From: an uncultured Erythrobacter sp.
GTDB lineage: Bacteria; Pseudomonadota; Alphaproteobacteria; Sphingomonadales; Sphingomonadaceae
Assembly (NCBI GenBank): GCA_947488085.1
Contig: CANKYI010000001.1
Location: 1,683,928 to 1,747,927 of the forward strand
DNA: 64,000 bases
Reading direction: 5' to 3'
Shown here in pieces: positions 43,838 to 55,814 of this stretch. The stretch's first letter is position 1. Each line of letters starts with the position of its first letter. The notes under the pieces are model-generated. The model saw nothing but the letters and a program-made list of their open reading frames with translations. It did no database searches and had not been told where the DNA came from. A program made the position numbers and the translations under genes.

Positions 43838-44958
43838 CCGCACCAGCCTCGCTTCCCGCCGATGTGACTGAAACAACAGACCCCAGTGCTGAAAGTGAAG
43901 CTGCGCCAGCAAGCGATGATGCCCCCGCATCAAGTGACGGTGGTTCAGACGACGGCGGCGCTGTTGAAGCGGTCGATGCCGAATTGCCCGAGAATGAGCC
44001 ACTGGAAGTCGTTGAAGCCTCTGAAAACCTCGTCGAGGGTGTAGGCGCCCAGAACGAGACCGCTGGCGCATTTCTTGAATCGCTGCAATCGGTCGCGTTC
44101 GAGCTTGGCAATATGCGGATTTCGCTGCTTGACGTGCTGCTGGTCGTCGGCGTTATCGCGCTTGTCATTACTGGTGCATGGTTGATGACCCGGATCAGTC
44201 GAAGCCTGATCCAACGGATTACGAAGTTCGACAGCACACAAAAATTGCTCGCTGAAAAGCTAAGCACAATCGCGATCTGGGCATTGGCATTCCTGATCGG
44301 GATTGACCTGCTTGGGATCGATCTCACAGCGCTCGCATTTTTTGGCGGTGCGTTCGGCCTTGCAATCGGTTTTGGCTTGCAAAAGACCTTTGGTAATCTG
44401 ATCTCGGGCATCCTTTTGTTGCTCGATAAATCAATCAAGCCCGGTGATGTGATTTCGGTCAGCGATCAGGCGGGCAATGAAGCGATTGGCCAAATTCGCA
44501 AGATTGGCATTCGCGCCATTTCGGTGATCACTCGTGATCAGACAGAGCACCTTATTCCCAACGAGAACCTGATGATCAACCAGGTGGTCAATTGGTCCTA
44601 TTCTTCCAAAGATGTTCGGGTGAGAGCACCGATTGGCGTATCCTATAACAGCGACCTCGACCTCGTCACAAAGCTGCTTTACCAGGCAGCTGACGATACG
44701 AGCCGTGTGCAGAAACACCCAAAGCCGCGCGTCAATCTTATGGAATTTGGCGACAATTCGGTGAACTTCGAACTGCGGTTCTGGATTCAGGACCCCGAAG
44801 GCGGTCTCGCGAATATCCGGTCCGACGTTTACATGCGCATCTGGCAGTTGTTCAAAGAGAACGACATCGAAATTCCATTCCCACAACAGGATATCCACTT
44901 GCGTTCTTCCAAACAGCTGGACCGGGTGGTGGAGTTGATGAGCGGGGGCAAAGGCTAG
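43834..44958 (+). CDS. MscS-family mechanosensitive channel
   Basis: A 374-residue inner-membrane protein. The first 80 residues are very acidic and Ala/Ser/Glu-rich. Membrane helices follow at about 103-125 and 145-165, with the pore helix (about 165-195) FFGGAFGLAIGFGLQKTFGNLISG, the glycine-rich MscS TM3 signature. The beta domain begins DKSIKPGDVISV and includes ENLMINQVVNWSYSS. A C-terminal alpha/beta vestibule ends in the family's IPFPQQDIHLR. Such channels release osmolytes or small anions on hypo-osmotic shock. Its ATG overlaps the metC stop (ATGA), an odd partner for a channel. Confidence 0.93.
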   Translation: MTAPASLPADVTETTDPSAESEAAPASDDAPASSDGGSDDGGAVEAVDAELPENEPLEVVEASENLVEGVGAQNETAGAFLESLQSVAFELGNMRISLLDVLLVVGVIALVITGAWLMTRISRSLIQRITKFDSTQKLLAEKLSTIAIWALAFLIGIDLLGIDLTALAFFGGAFGLAIGFGLQKTFGNLISGILLLLDKSIKPGDVISVSDQAGNEAIGQIRKIGIRAISVITRDQTEHLIPNENLMINQVVNWSYSSKDVRVRAPIGVSYNSDLDLVTKLLYQAADDTSRVQKHPKPRVNLMEFGDNSVNFELRFWIQDPEGGLANIRSDVYMRIWQLFKENDIEIPFPQQDIHLRSSKQLDRVVELMSGGKG

Positions 44959-45014
44959 GGAAGCGGCGTGTTCCGTTAACCCGATCCTAGCGGCCTGACG
45001 TCATAGCGACATTT

Positions 45015-45617
45015 ATGGCGCAGAAGATCGACGCAACCACTTGGACAGGGTTACGACCTGATAATTCTGATGAAGATGTGACCCAGGCACAGCGGCCCGT
45101 CGCGGGAGGCCCGCTCCCGCTTGCGCCGGTTTCCTATCGTGAACGCCCCATCAATTGGCCTAATGCTGGGTTCCTGATCCCCATGTGGGCGACGATGGTT
45201 TACGCTGTCAAAGCCGATCCGATAGACGCGTTTTGGTTTGCCATTGCCATTGCCTCTGCATTCATTCTGGGTTCGTTGATCATGCAATTCTGGCGAAGCA
45301 GGCCCGGTCGCCAACCTACAATCACTCTGGATCAGACAGGGCTCAATATGCCCTATCATTTCAAAGATCCCATCCCGTGGTCCAAGATCGGTCGGATCGA
45401 ATCCTCGCATGGGAACTGGCTTCGGTGGACGAGCGTGTTCTTCGACAAAGACCTGCCAGTGATCCAAATCGCTCCATGGCCGCTGAACCTTTTGTCAGAG
45501 GAAAAGCGAAGAGCCTCCATGCCTATGGCTATAATTTCCAGTTGGAACATGGCGGTAGACACAGATGAGTTGATTAGCGAACTTACCAGATTCCGCGACA
45601 ATTACTGCGCGACGTAA
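45015..45617 (+). CDS. Membrane protein of unknown function
   Basis: A 200-residue protein with a hydrophilic N-terminus (about 1-50), two hydrophobic segments (about 52-66 and 72-93), and a C-terminal soluble domain that includes TITLDQTGLNMPYHF followed by WSKIGRIE. The latter looks like a PH-like/bPH-type beta strand pattern, though this is only an impression. I do not recognise a family. It lies between the mscS-type gene and cobA, with 56 and 102 bases of spacing, so it may not belong to either operon. Confidence 0.65.
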   Translation: MAQKIDATTWTGLRPDNSDEDVTQAQRPVAGGPLPLAPVSYRERPINWPNAGFLIPMWATMVYAVKADPIDAFWFAIAIASAFILGSLIMQFWRSRPGRQPTITLDQTGLNMPYHFKDPIPWSKIGRIESSHGNWLRWTSVFFDKDLPVIQIAPWPLNLLSEEKRRASMPMAIISSWNMAVDTDELISELTRFRDNYCAT

Positions 45618-45719
45618 CTAGCGCTGAAACGGGTGGTCGAAAACAGGCAAAAGCTTTCCTACCTGCGCCCCAACCCATTCTCACTGGCATGATCCCATCC
45701 GTGCGGCCATTTCGGCAGC

Positions 45720-46475
45720 ATGAAAACAGGCACAATCTATCTGGTGGGTGCAGGGCCCGGCGATCCTGACCTTTTGACCCTTCGCGCAGCGCGGCTGATC
45801 GAACAGGCGCAAGTCATCGTCCATGATGGCCTTGTCAGCCGCGAGATACTCGACCTTGCACAGCCCGATGCGCGGTTGATTTCGGTTGCAAAACAGCGCG
45901 CGCGGCACACTCTGCCGCAAGATCAGATCAACCTATTGCTTATCCGTGAAGCGATAGCTGGTCGCGACGTTGTGCGACTTAAAGGTGGTGATCCGTTGAT
46001 CTTTGGACGCGGCGGCGAAGAAGCAGAGGACGCCCGCGCAGCTGGTATCCCAGTGGAAATCGTACCCGGTATCTCCGCCGCAAATGGCGCGGCAGCGGCG
46101 TCTCAAATCGCCCTTACTCACCGTGACGCATCCAGCATTGTCAGCTTTGTCGCAGGCCAATGCAAAGGCTTGTCCGATCAGGATTGGTCAGGTCTTGCGG
46201 GCAAAGGGCGCACGCTGGTGATCTATATGGGCGTCAAAACCTCTGGCCAGATCGCGGAAAAGCTGATGGCAGACGGGCTTGCCCCAGATGTGTCGGTCGC
46301 AGTGATCGAGAATGCAGCACGCTCCGGCATGCGTGTAGTGCGCGGACTGCTCGCCGGGTTGCCCGATCTGATCAAGCAAGAGCGGATCAAGAGCCCGGCT
46401 CTCATCGTCATCGGCGATGTGACCGCGCGCGACGATATCGCCGTTTCAAATCTCGCGGTGGAGGCAGCACAATGA
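45720..46475 (+). CDS. cobA: Uroporphyrinogen-III C-methyltransferase (SUMT)
   Basis: Methylates uroporphyrinogen III twice to precorrin-2, the branch to siroheme and cobalamin. The 251 residues have the full family set: VGAGPGDPDLLTLRAARL near the N-terminus, RLKGGDPLIFGRGGEEAE, and VPGISAANGAAA. It is the stand-alone enzyme, which makes the methylase-like remnant on the siroheme enzyme at 5475-6299 redundant. It heads the run cobA-DUF2849-cysI-ridA-DUF934-cysH and overlaps the next gene as ATGA. Confidence 0.96.
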   Translation: MKTGTIYLVGAGPGDPDLLTLRAARLIEQAQVIVHDGLVSREILDLAQPDARLISVAKQRARHTLPQDQINLLLIREAIAGRDVVRLKGGDPLIFGRGGEEAEDARAAGIPVEIVPGISAANGAAAASQIALTHRDASSIVSFVAGQCKGLSDQDWSGLAGKGRTLVIYMGVKTSGQIAEKLMADGLAPDVSVAVIENAARSGMRVVRGLLAGLPDLIKQERIKSPALIVIGDVTARDDIAVSNLAVEAAQ

Positions 46476-46771
46476 AAGTGCTCACAGGAAACGACCTGAA
46501 GACAGGCGATGTGATTTGGTGGACCGGCTCTGGCTGGTCGCGCCATGTCGATGATGCGGTCGATGTTGGCGCGCAAGTCGACGAAATCCTCGCTACCGAA
46601 GAAGCCGCGCGCCGCGTCAATGTCCCTTATGTGACCGAGGCGACCCGTGAAGTCGACGGTAGCGTGCGCCCTGCCCATATCAAAGATCGCGTGCGGGCTT
46701 TGGGTCCGACAGTGCGGCCAGACCTATCGCTCAAACCCAAAGACCCAGAAGCTCTGGACTGGATAATCTGA
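46472..46771 (+). CDS. DUF2849 protein, sulfite reductase operon
   Basis: A 99-residue soluble protein. It starts MKVLTGNDLKTGDVIWWTG and includes DEILATEEAARRVNVPYV and VRPAHIKDRVRALGPTVRPDL, a pattern I associate with DUF2849. That family sits between cobA and the sulfite reductase gene in many alphaproteobacteria and may help load or stabilise the siroheme enzyme. The function is not established. It overlaps cobA (ATGA) and cysI (TGATG), so all three are translated together. Confidence 0.8.
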   Translation: MKVLTGNDLKTGDVIWWTGSGWSRHVDDAVDVGAQVDEILATEEAARRVNVPYVTEATREVDGSVRPAHIKDRVRALGPTVRPDLSLKPKDPEALDWII

Positions 46772-48405
46772 TGTATCAGTACGATCAATACGACCAAGCG
46801 ATGGTCGATGCCCGCGTGGAAGAATTCCGCGATCAGGCGCGCCGCCGCTTGGACGGCAGCCTTACCGAGGATGAGTTCAAGCCACTGCGCTTGATGAACG
46901 GCCTCTACCTGCAACTCCACGCCTACATGCTGCGGGTTGCTATCCCTTATGGCACGCTGAATTCGGCTCAGATGACTGCGCTGGCCAATATCGCGGATAA
47001 ATATGACCGCGGGTATGGCCACTTCACCACACGTCAAAACCTGCAATACAATTGGATCAAACTGGAAGACGCCGCCGACATCTTGGCCGACCTTGCCAAG
47101 GTTGAGATGCACGCAATCCAGACGTCAGGAAACTGCATCCGCAACATCTCAAGCGATCACTTTGCAGGCGCCGCGCATGATGAGCTGGTCGATCCGCGTC
47201 CCTATGCCGAATTGCTGCGCCAATGGTCGAGCTTCCACCCAGAATTCACCTATCTGCCGCGCAAATTCAAAATCGCGGTGGTCGCAGCGGAGAAAGACCG
47301 TGCAGCGATGCGGCTGCACGATATTGGCATCCAGATTGTGGAGAAAGACGGTGAGGTCGGCGCGAGCTTCTACGTCGGCGGCGGCATGGGGCGCACTCCC
47401 ATGATAGCTCCGATGATCCGCGACTTCGTGCCGCTCAGTCAGCTGATTACCTATGCTGAGGCGTGTTTGCGGGTCTACAACCGCTATGGTCGACGCGACA
47501 ACAAGTATAAAGCGCGCATCAAGATCCTCGTCCACGAGTTGGGCAAGGACGAATATACGCGGCAAGTCGAAGAAGAATTCGCCCATATGCTCGAACAAGG
47601 CGTCGAACCGCCAATTGACGAGTTGGAGCGGATCAAGCCTTTTTTCGCCGATCCCGCCTTTGAAGACGGCGTGAAGAGCGTTGACCGCTCCGACCCCGAT
47701 TTCGCACTCTGGGTCGATCGCAATACGCACCGCCACAAGCACGACAGCTATGTTAGCGCGGTTATTTCACTCAAGCCCGTAGGCGGCATTCCCGGTGATG
47801 CAACCGGTGATCAAATGCGTCTGATGGCGGAGCTTGCGAAACAGTACAGCTTCGACGAATTGCGCATTATGCACACCCAAAACGTGGTTCTGCCGCACGT
47901 GAAGATCGCTGATCTCCACGCGCTTTGGACCGCACTCGATGCAGCAGGCTTGGGCGCACCCAATATGGACTCAATTGAGGACATGATCGCATGCCCTGGC
48001 CTTGATTATTGCGCTCTAGCCAATGCCCGTTCAATCCCGCTCGCACAGCGGATTTCAGAGAAGTTCGATGCGTCTGGCAAGACCGAAAAACTCGGTGAGC
48101 TGAAGCTCAAAATCTCCGGTTGTATCAATGCTTGCGGGCACCATCACGCAGGCCATATCGGTATCCTAGGCGTCGACCGTAAGGGGATTGAGAATTACCA
48201 GCTCTCCCTCGGCGGTTCTGAAGCGGAAGACACCAGCCTGGCCAAGATCACCGGCCCCGGCTTCACCGAAGACGGCGTGATCGAAGCAGTCGACAAAGTG
48301 ACGGACGTGTATCTCTCTCAGAAGGAGGGCGAAGAGCGCTTCCTCGATACCTATCGGCGCATCGGCATGACCCCGTTCAAGGAGGCGCTCTATGACAAAG
48401 CGTGA
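46771..48405 (+). CDS. cysI: Assimilatory sulfite reductase hemoprotein (CysI-like)
   Basis: A 544-residue siroheme-[4Fe-4S] enzyme that reduces sulfite to sulfide with six electrons. The cluster and siroheme cysteines appear as ACPGLDYC followed by SGCINACGHHHAGHIG, the paired CxxxxxC and CxxxC signature. Other landmarks are YGHFTTRQNLQYNWIKL and the anion-binding MHAIQTSGNCIRNISSD. Nitrite reductases share this fold; the cysH and cobA neighbours favour sulfite. No flavoprotein CysJ is adjacent, suggesting a ferredoxin donor. It overlaps ridA by 14 bases. Confidence 0.93.
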   Translation: MYQYDQYDQAMVDARVEEFRDQARRRLDGSLTEDEFKPLRLMNGLYLQLHAYMLRVAIPYGTLNSAQMTALANIADKYDRGYGHFTTRQNLQYNWIKLEDAADILADLAKVEMHAIQTSGNCIRNISSDHFAGAAHDELVDPRPYAELLRQWSSFHPEFTYLPRKFKIAVVAAEKDRAAMRLHDIGIQIVEKDGEVGASFYVGGGMGRTPMIAPMIRDFVPLSQLITYAEACLRVYNRYGRRDNKYKARIKILVHELGKDEYTRQVEEEFAHMLEQGVEPPIDELERIKPFFADPAFEDGVKSVDRSDPDFALWVDRNTHRHKHDSYVSAVISLKPVGGIPGDATGDQMRLMAELAKQYSFDELRIMHTQNVVLPHVKIADLHALWTALDAAGLGAPNMDSIEDMIACPGLDYCALANARSIPLAQRISEKFDASGKTEKLGELKLKISGCINACGHHHAGHIGILGVDRKGIENYQLSLGGSEAEDTSLAKITGPGFTEDGVIEAVDKVTDVYLSQKEGEERFLDTYRRIGMTPFKEALYDKA

Positions 48406-48790
48406 AGCAGTCTTTCCCGAAGGCCGTCAGGCCCTTTACGACAATTTTAAATACTCACCAGCAGTACGATCAGCTGGCTTCCTGTTCGTGTCGGGCCAGG
48501 TTGGCAGCCGCGAAGACGGTTCACCCGAACCTGATTTAGCCAAACAAGCTGAACTTGCCTTTGAAAACCTAAACGCGGTTCTTGATGCCGCTGGATGTGG
48601 CTTTGACGATATTGTCGATTTCACAGTTTACCTCGTCGATCCAGAAACGACGCTGCCGCTCGCAATGGCTGCGCGTGAAAAATGGTGGGGTGAGGCGCCC
48701 TATCCCCCCCTTACCGGCGTTGGCGTCACCTGGCTTTCGGGTTTCTCAATAGAATTGAAGGTCACAGCTAAGCTTCCGGAGAACGCATGA
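48392..48790 (+). CDS. RidA-family protein inside the cysteine operon
   Basis: A 132-residue Rid/YjgF-type protein, which hydrolyses reactive enamines and imines such as 2-aminoacrylate. The fold's landmarks are FLFVSGQVG, AELAFENLNAVLDAAG, and the strand with DFTVYLVD. The substrate-binding Arg of classical RidA, normally in an SRxxVEV context near the C-terminus, is not evident: the corresponding stretch reads PYPPLTGVGVTWLSG. It may therefore belong to a divergent Rid subfamily. It overlaps cysI by 14 bases and the DUF934 gene by ATGA, so it is fully embedded in the operon. Confidence 0.85.
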   Translation: MTKREAVFPEGRQALYDNFKYSPAVRSAGFLFVSGQVGSREDGSPEPDLAKQAELAFENLNAVLDAAGCGFDDIVDFTVYLVDPETTLPLAMAAREKWWGEAPYPPLTGVGVTWLSGFSIELKVTAKLPENA

Positions 48791-49242
48791 TGAGCCATAA
48801 TCTCGGTACATCCCCCGATGAAGTGCAGTTCCGGTTCCGCGATGACGAGCCTGCTGACCATGGCACAGTCACCGTGGATGCCTGTTGCGATCAAACCAAC
48901 GCGACTGCTGTTCGGATTGAACCGGGCGATGATGCTCGCGCTCTGCTGCCATTCCTAGACCGGCTAGCCATGGTCGAAGTGAACTTTCCCACCTTCGGCG
49001 ATGGGCGTGGGTATTCATCAGCGCGCATCCTGCGTGAGGCCGGATATACGGGCGAATTGCGAGCGGTCGGCGATGTTGGCGTCGACCAGCTGAGCCATAT
49101 GCGCCGTTGCGGCTTTGATGCCTTTGCGCCGGACAAACCGCTCAATAGCGAAGACGCAACCCGTGCCTTTGCGACATGGGATAATGTCTATCAGCGCACC
49201 ACAGATGGGCGCAAAACCATTCAGGAGCTTCGCCATGAATGA
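48787..49242 (+). CDS. DUF934 protein, sulfite reductase operon
   Basis: A 151-residue soluble protein. The conserved region is VEVNFPTFGDGRGYSSARILRE followed by GYTGELRAVGDV and DQLSHMRRCGFDAF, which matches DUF934. The family accompanies cysI and cysH in many proteobacteria and may help electron delivery or assembly of the reductase; its biochemical role is unsettled. Two in-frame ATGs lie together (48787 and 48790). It overlaps ridA by ATGA and cysH by eight bases. Confidence 0.85.
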   Translation: MMSHNLGTSPDEVQFRFRDDEPADHGTVTVDACCDQTNATAVRIEPGDDARALLPFLDRLAMVEVNFPTFGDGRGYSSARILREAGYTGELRAVGDVGVDQLSHMRRCGFDAFAPDKPLNSEDATRAFATWDNVYQRTTDGRKTIQELRHE

Positions 49243-49993
49243 AGTTCGCAAGATCGACCGGATTGAAGCTGGCCCGCGCTTTAGCGAGCATGACGCCGTG
49301 CGCCTCAACCGCATGTTTCGCGGTTCATCGACGCACGAAATGCTCGAAGGGGTAATCAAAGGCAATCTGGCTGGCGATATCGCAATTGTTTCCAGCTTTG
49401 GCGCGGAAAGCGCAGTTCTGTTGCATTTGGTAGCGCAGGTTGCACCCGACATCCCTGTCCTGTTCCTTGATACTGGCAAGCATTTTGCGGAGACCATCGA
49501 ATATCGCGATCTGGTGGCTGAGCGGATCGGACTGACAAATTTGCAAATCCTCACGCCTGATGCCGATGAATTGGCGAAGAAGGATGAGACTGGCTTGCGT
49601 TGGTCCTACGATCCAGATGGCTGCTGCGAGATTCGTAAAGTGAAACCCTTAGCCAAGGCGCTCGACCGTTTCGACGCGAGCTTTACTGGACGCAAAGCGT
49701 TCCAATCCTCGACCCGCGCGAACTTGCCACGGTTCGAGATTGACACGTCTGACGCGCAAGGCCGATTGAAGATCAACCCACTGATCGATTGGAGTGCCGC
49801 TGACATTGCGGCCTATTTCCAGGAACACAATTTGCCCGCTCACCCGCTGGTGGCAAAGGGTTTTCCCTCAATCGGCTGCGAGCCCTGCACTCACAAAGTC
49901 GCACCGGGCGAAGACCCACGTTCTGGCCGTTGGAAAGGCTGGGACAAGACGGAATGCGGCATCCACAAGCCAGGCGAGGAACCGTTTCTGTAG
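49235..49993 (+). CDS. cysH: Phosphoadenylyl/adenylyl-sulfate reductase (Fe-S type)
   Basis: Reduces activated sulfate to sulfite, upstream of CysI. The 252 residues carry the PAPS-reductase P-loop SSFGAESAVLL, FLDTGKHFAETIEYRD, the first cysteine pair DGCCEIRKVKP, the second pair IGCEPCTHKV, and a C-terminal ECGIHKP with the catalytic cysteine. The two cysteine pairs mark the [4Fe-4S] form that generally uses APS rather than PAPS. The ATG at 49235 lies inside the previous gene and overlaps it by eight bases. It is the last gene of the operon; ATP sulfurylase genes are not in the window. Confidence 0.95.
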   Translation: MNEVRKIDRIEAGPRFSEHDAVRLNRMFRGSSTHEMLEGVIKGNLAGDIAIVSSFGAESAVLLHLVAQVAPDIPVLFLDTGKHFAETIEYRDLVAERIGLTNLQILTPDADELAKKDETGLRWSYDPDGCCEIRKVKPLAKALDRFDASFTGRKAFQSSTRANLPRFEIDTSDAQGRLKINPLIDWSAADIAAYFQEHNLPAHPLVAKGFPSIGCEPCTHKVAPGEDPRSGRWKGWDKTECGIHKPGEEPFL

Positions 49994-50030
49994 GGCTTGA
50001 TCCTGTCTGGCAGATTGTTAGCCTCGAAAA

Positions 50031-50639
50031 ATGCTGACTTTCCTCCTTCTCTCCGCAGCTCAACTTTGCGATCCCGACGATCCGGCCATTACCTATTGTG
50101 AGCCTGAACCGGACTGCACCTACAACCTCGAAGCGATGTTGAGATTGGATCGTGCTGCCTTCGATCAAGACATACCCAATGGAGGGTGGCGCAGGCTTTC
50201 GAACGATGGCTGCTACGAAGAAGCCGCTGAACTCATCCGCGAATGGCGCCATCAGAAGCGCGATCACAACAGCATTTTATACTGGCACGAAGGGCAAATG
50301 CGCGCCGAAGCAGGACAAACGCAGCAAGCCATTGCCTTGTTCGAATTGACCCGCAAATCGCAAGATTTTGACGCAGATTTTGGCTGGAACCACTATGTCG
50401 ATGGCACAATCGCGTTTCTGAACGGCGACCGGGAAGCGCTTAATAGGGCAATCGAAAGGCTGAACCTTGTGCCTTCACCCGAGGGAACCAGTTTCACACG
50501 GGCCGATGGCACAGTTTTTGAGCTAAGCTGGCCACCCAATATGAATGTTCTGGTGAAGTTTGAGCAATGCTGGGGACGGTCCTATTCGGAGGTCTACGGA
50601 GCCGAAACATGCACTCCCGTTGCCGAAACTGACGGCTAA
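50031..50639 (+). CDS. Secreted protein of unknown function
   Basis: A 202-residue protein with a short hydrophobic start (MLTFLLLSAAQ) that looks like a brief signal peptide, followed by six cysteines (including YCEPEPDC near residues 22-29). A central helical part (about 60-150) includes EAAELIREWRHQKRDHNSILYW and QAIALFELTRKS, resembling TPR-like helices. I recognise no family. It follows cysH by 37 bases and ends on a CTAA shared with the convergent epimerase gene, so it may be read through from the cys operon. Confidence 0.6.
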   Translation: MLTFLLLSAAQLCDPDDPAITYCEPEPDCTYNLEAMLRLDRAAFDQDIPNGGWRRLSNDGCYEEAAELIREWRHQKRDHNSILYWHEGQMRAEAGQTQQAIALFELTRKSQDFDADFGWNHYVDGTIAFLNGDREALNRAIERLNLVPSPEGTSFTRADGTVFELSWPPNMNVLVKFEQCWGRSYSEVYGAETCTPVAETDG

Positions 50640-51538
50640 AGCCAACCTTCTGACTTGTACCAGTCTGCGGTTTGCTTGAGCCCTGCATCGCCTTCGATCT
50701 GTGGCTCCCACAGTTTCGCAGGCGGGCGACGGTCGGATCGCACGACCCAATTGGGATGGCTCATATAACCCACCCGATCAGCCGTCAGTTTCGCCTTGTC
50801 ACCGCGCAGTAGCTTGTCGGCTGACGCCGCCAGATTGAGCACCGATTTGGGCAGGCTTGGCGCGAACACGCTGGACTTGCCCACTGCGCGTCCGATGGCT
50901 TTGGCGAGCTCTTTGTGCCCCCAGCCGCCCTCACGCCCGTCATCAGGCTCATAGATGGATTTCAACCCTCTACGCTCGGCCAATGCGACCAATAACCGCG
51001 CCAAGTCGTCCGCATGAATGATTGACGTCGCGCCGCCCGGCGGTAGCGGCACAAGGCCCCACTTGGCCGAACGGAACAATTCAAACATCTCGCCATCGCG
51101 CGGTCCATATACGGCGGGTGGGCGCACTATCGTCCAATCTAGGCCGCTTGTCTTCACCAACTCCTCCGCCCGCGCTTTGGAAGCACCATAAGCCGACAAT
51201 TGCGGTTCACGCGCGGATAGTGATGACACGAAGACAAACCGTTTGACGCCAACCGCTTGGGTCGCGGCGATCACATTGGCCGTGCCGGTGACATTGGCGA
51301 TTTCAAACTCGGCGGGATCGGGCGCATTGGTCAGGCCAGCGATGTGGATCACCGCATTCGTGCCTTGGATCAATTCGCGCAAAGTCGCTTCGTCTAAAAG
51401 CGTCCCCTGCACCCACTCCGTGCCCTCTCGCGGGGATTGCTCTCGCCGCGTCAGCGCGCGCAAGTCATGCTCACTCGCCGCTTCCACCACCGCACTGCCG
51501 ACAAAGCCGGTCGCACCTGTGATGGCGAGGCTCTTCAC
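50636..51538 (-). CDS. NAD(P)-dependent sugar-epimerase-like protein (SDR)
   Basis: A 300-residue extended or atypical short-chain dehydrogenase. The Rossmann motif is TGATGFVGSAVVEAA (residues 8-22). VIHIAGLTNA and RFVFVSSLSA follow, and the catalytic-type YGASKARAE (YxxxK) is at about 143. Proteins like this are annotated as complex I NDUFA9-like or nucleoside-diphosphate-sugar epimerases; the substrate is unknown. The start is the GTG at 51538, whose bases overlap the proB stop as GTGA. An in-frame upstream region lies inside proB. It is the third gene of obgE-proB-epimerase. Confidence 0.85.
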   Translation of the reverse strand: MKSLAITGATGFVGSAVVEAASEHDLRALTRREQSPREGTEWVQGTLLDEATLRELIQGTNAVIHIAGLTNAPDPAEFEIANVTGTANVIAATQAVGVKRFVFVSSLSAREPQLSAYGASKARAEELVKTSGLDWTIVRPPAVYGPRDGEMFELFRSAKWGLVPLPPGGATSIIHADDLARLLVALAERRGLKSIYEPDDGREGGWGHKELAKAIGRAVGKSSVFAPSLPKSVLNLAASADKLLRGDKAKLTADRVGYMSHPNWVVRSDRRPPAKLWEPQIEGDAGLKQTADWYKSEGWL

Positions 51539-52656
51539 CCCTGCACCATGTGATCGCGGTGGACGACAGCTGCACGCGGAGCATAGCCCAAACGCGCTTC
51601 CTGCTCTGTCTGTTTCAGGCCCGCAATCGCGCGGCATTCGGCAGCGCTGTATTCAACGAGGCCCTGACCCAGGCGTTCGCCTTTGGGACCGTGTAAACTG
51701 ACCAAAGCGCCCCGTTCGAAATCGCCTTCAACTTCAATAAGACCCGGCGCGAGCAAACTTGCTCCATCCGACAAAGCTGCAACGCAGCCTGCATCAACGG
51801 TCAGCACCCCTTCAAGCGCCTGACGCCCGCCAAGCCAGCTCTTGCGCGCATTATCCGCTCGCACAGGCAGGAACATCGTGCCCCGCCCGGTCGCGAGGGC
51901 CTGTGCAATCGAATGATCCGCTGTCCCATTTGCAATTGTGAGCGCGATGCCAGCGCGTTCGGCAATGCGCGCCGCCTGCAGTTTTGCGAGCATACCGCCG
52001 GAGCCCATACCGGAGGATGATCCATCGCCCGCCATCGCGATTACCTCAGGCGTCACCCCTTCGACCCGCTCAATCAGCGCAGCGCCCGGTTCGTGGGGTG
52101 GACGATCATAGAGGCCGTCTACATCAGACAGCAACAACACAGCATCCGCATTCGCCGCCTGTGCGACACGCGCGGCCAGCCGGTCATTGTCTCCAAAACG
52201 GATTTCCTCGGTCGCCACGCTGTCATTCTCATTGACGACCGGCACGGCCCCCGCCTCCAACAACCGTTCCAACGTAGCAGCAGCGTTCAAATAGCGCCGC
52301 CGGTCTTCGAGATCGCCAATTGTCACAAGCATTTGCGCCGCTGTGATATCGTGTGTGCCAAGCACTTCAGCCCAAAGCTGCGCCAGTGCCACTTGGCCCA
52401 CAGACGCCGCCGCCTGAGCATCCGCAAGGTTCGCACGCCCTCCCTTGGCAAGGCCCAACCGTGCCGCGCCCAGTGCAATTGCACCGGAAGAGACGACTAT
52501 GACCTCGGTGCCATCCTCGCGCAGTTTAGCAATATCGGCGGCCAATGTGCGCAACCGACCCAAGGCAGGCTCGCCATTCTCAACCAGCAGCGCGCTGCCG
52601 ATCTTCACCACCAGCCGCTTGGCTTCAGCCATATCTTGAAGCGTGTTCACCGCCAT
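51535..52656 (-). CDS. proB: Glutamate 5-kinase
   Basis: Phosphorylates glutamate to start proline synthesis. The 373-residue protein has the amino-acid kinase domain (LVVKIGSALLVENG, VVSSGAIALG, LLSDVDGLYDRPP, GGMLAKLQAARIAERAG) and a C-terminal PUA domain (about 280-370). The long form is therefore complete. ATG 52656 is chosen because the kinase fold begins soon after it. The obgE stop is four bases upstream, and the epimerase overlaps its stop. The partner proC is on the same strand but separate, at 58134. Confidence 0.96.
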   Translation of the reverse strand: MAVNTLQDMAEAKRLVVKIGSALLVENGEPALGRLRTLAADIAKLREDGTEVIVVSSGAIALGAARLGLAKGGRANLADAQAAASVGQVALAQLWAEVLGTHDITAAQMLVTIGDLEDRRRYLNAAATLERLLEAGAVPVVNENDSVATEEIRFGDNDRLAARVAQAANADAVLLLSDVDGLYDRPPHEPGAALIERVEGVTPEVIAMAGDGSSSGMGSGGMLAKLQAARIAERAGIALTIANGTADHSIAQALATGRGTMFLPVRADNARKSWLGGRQALEGVLTVDAGCVAALSDGASLLAPGLIEVEGDFERGALVSLHGPKGERLGQGLVEYSAAECRAIAGLKQTEQEARLGYAPRAAVVHRDHMVQG

Positions 52657-52660
52657 CACA

Positions 52661-55695
<3,035 letters not shown>

Positions 55696-55814
55696 TTTCG
55701 CATGTCTCTCTTCATTTAAGCGTCAACAAGACCGCGTGGAAACGTCCCACACGGCCATTCATGTCGTCGCTCGAAACGAAAAGCTTTCGCGCCGGATCAA
55801 TCCCTGAACCAGGC

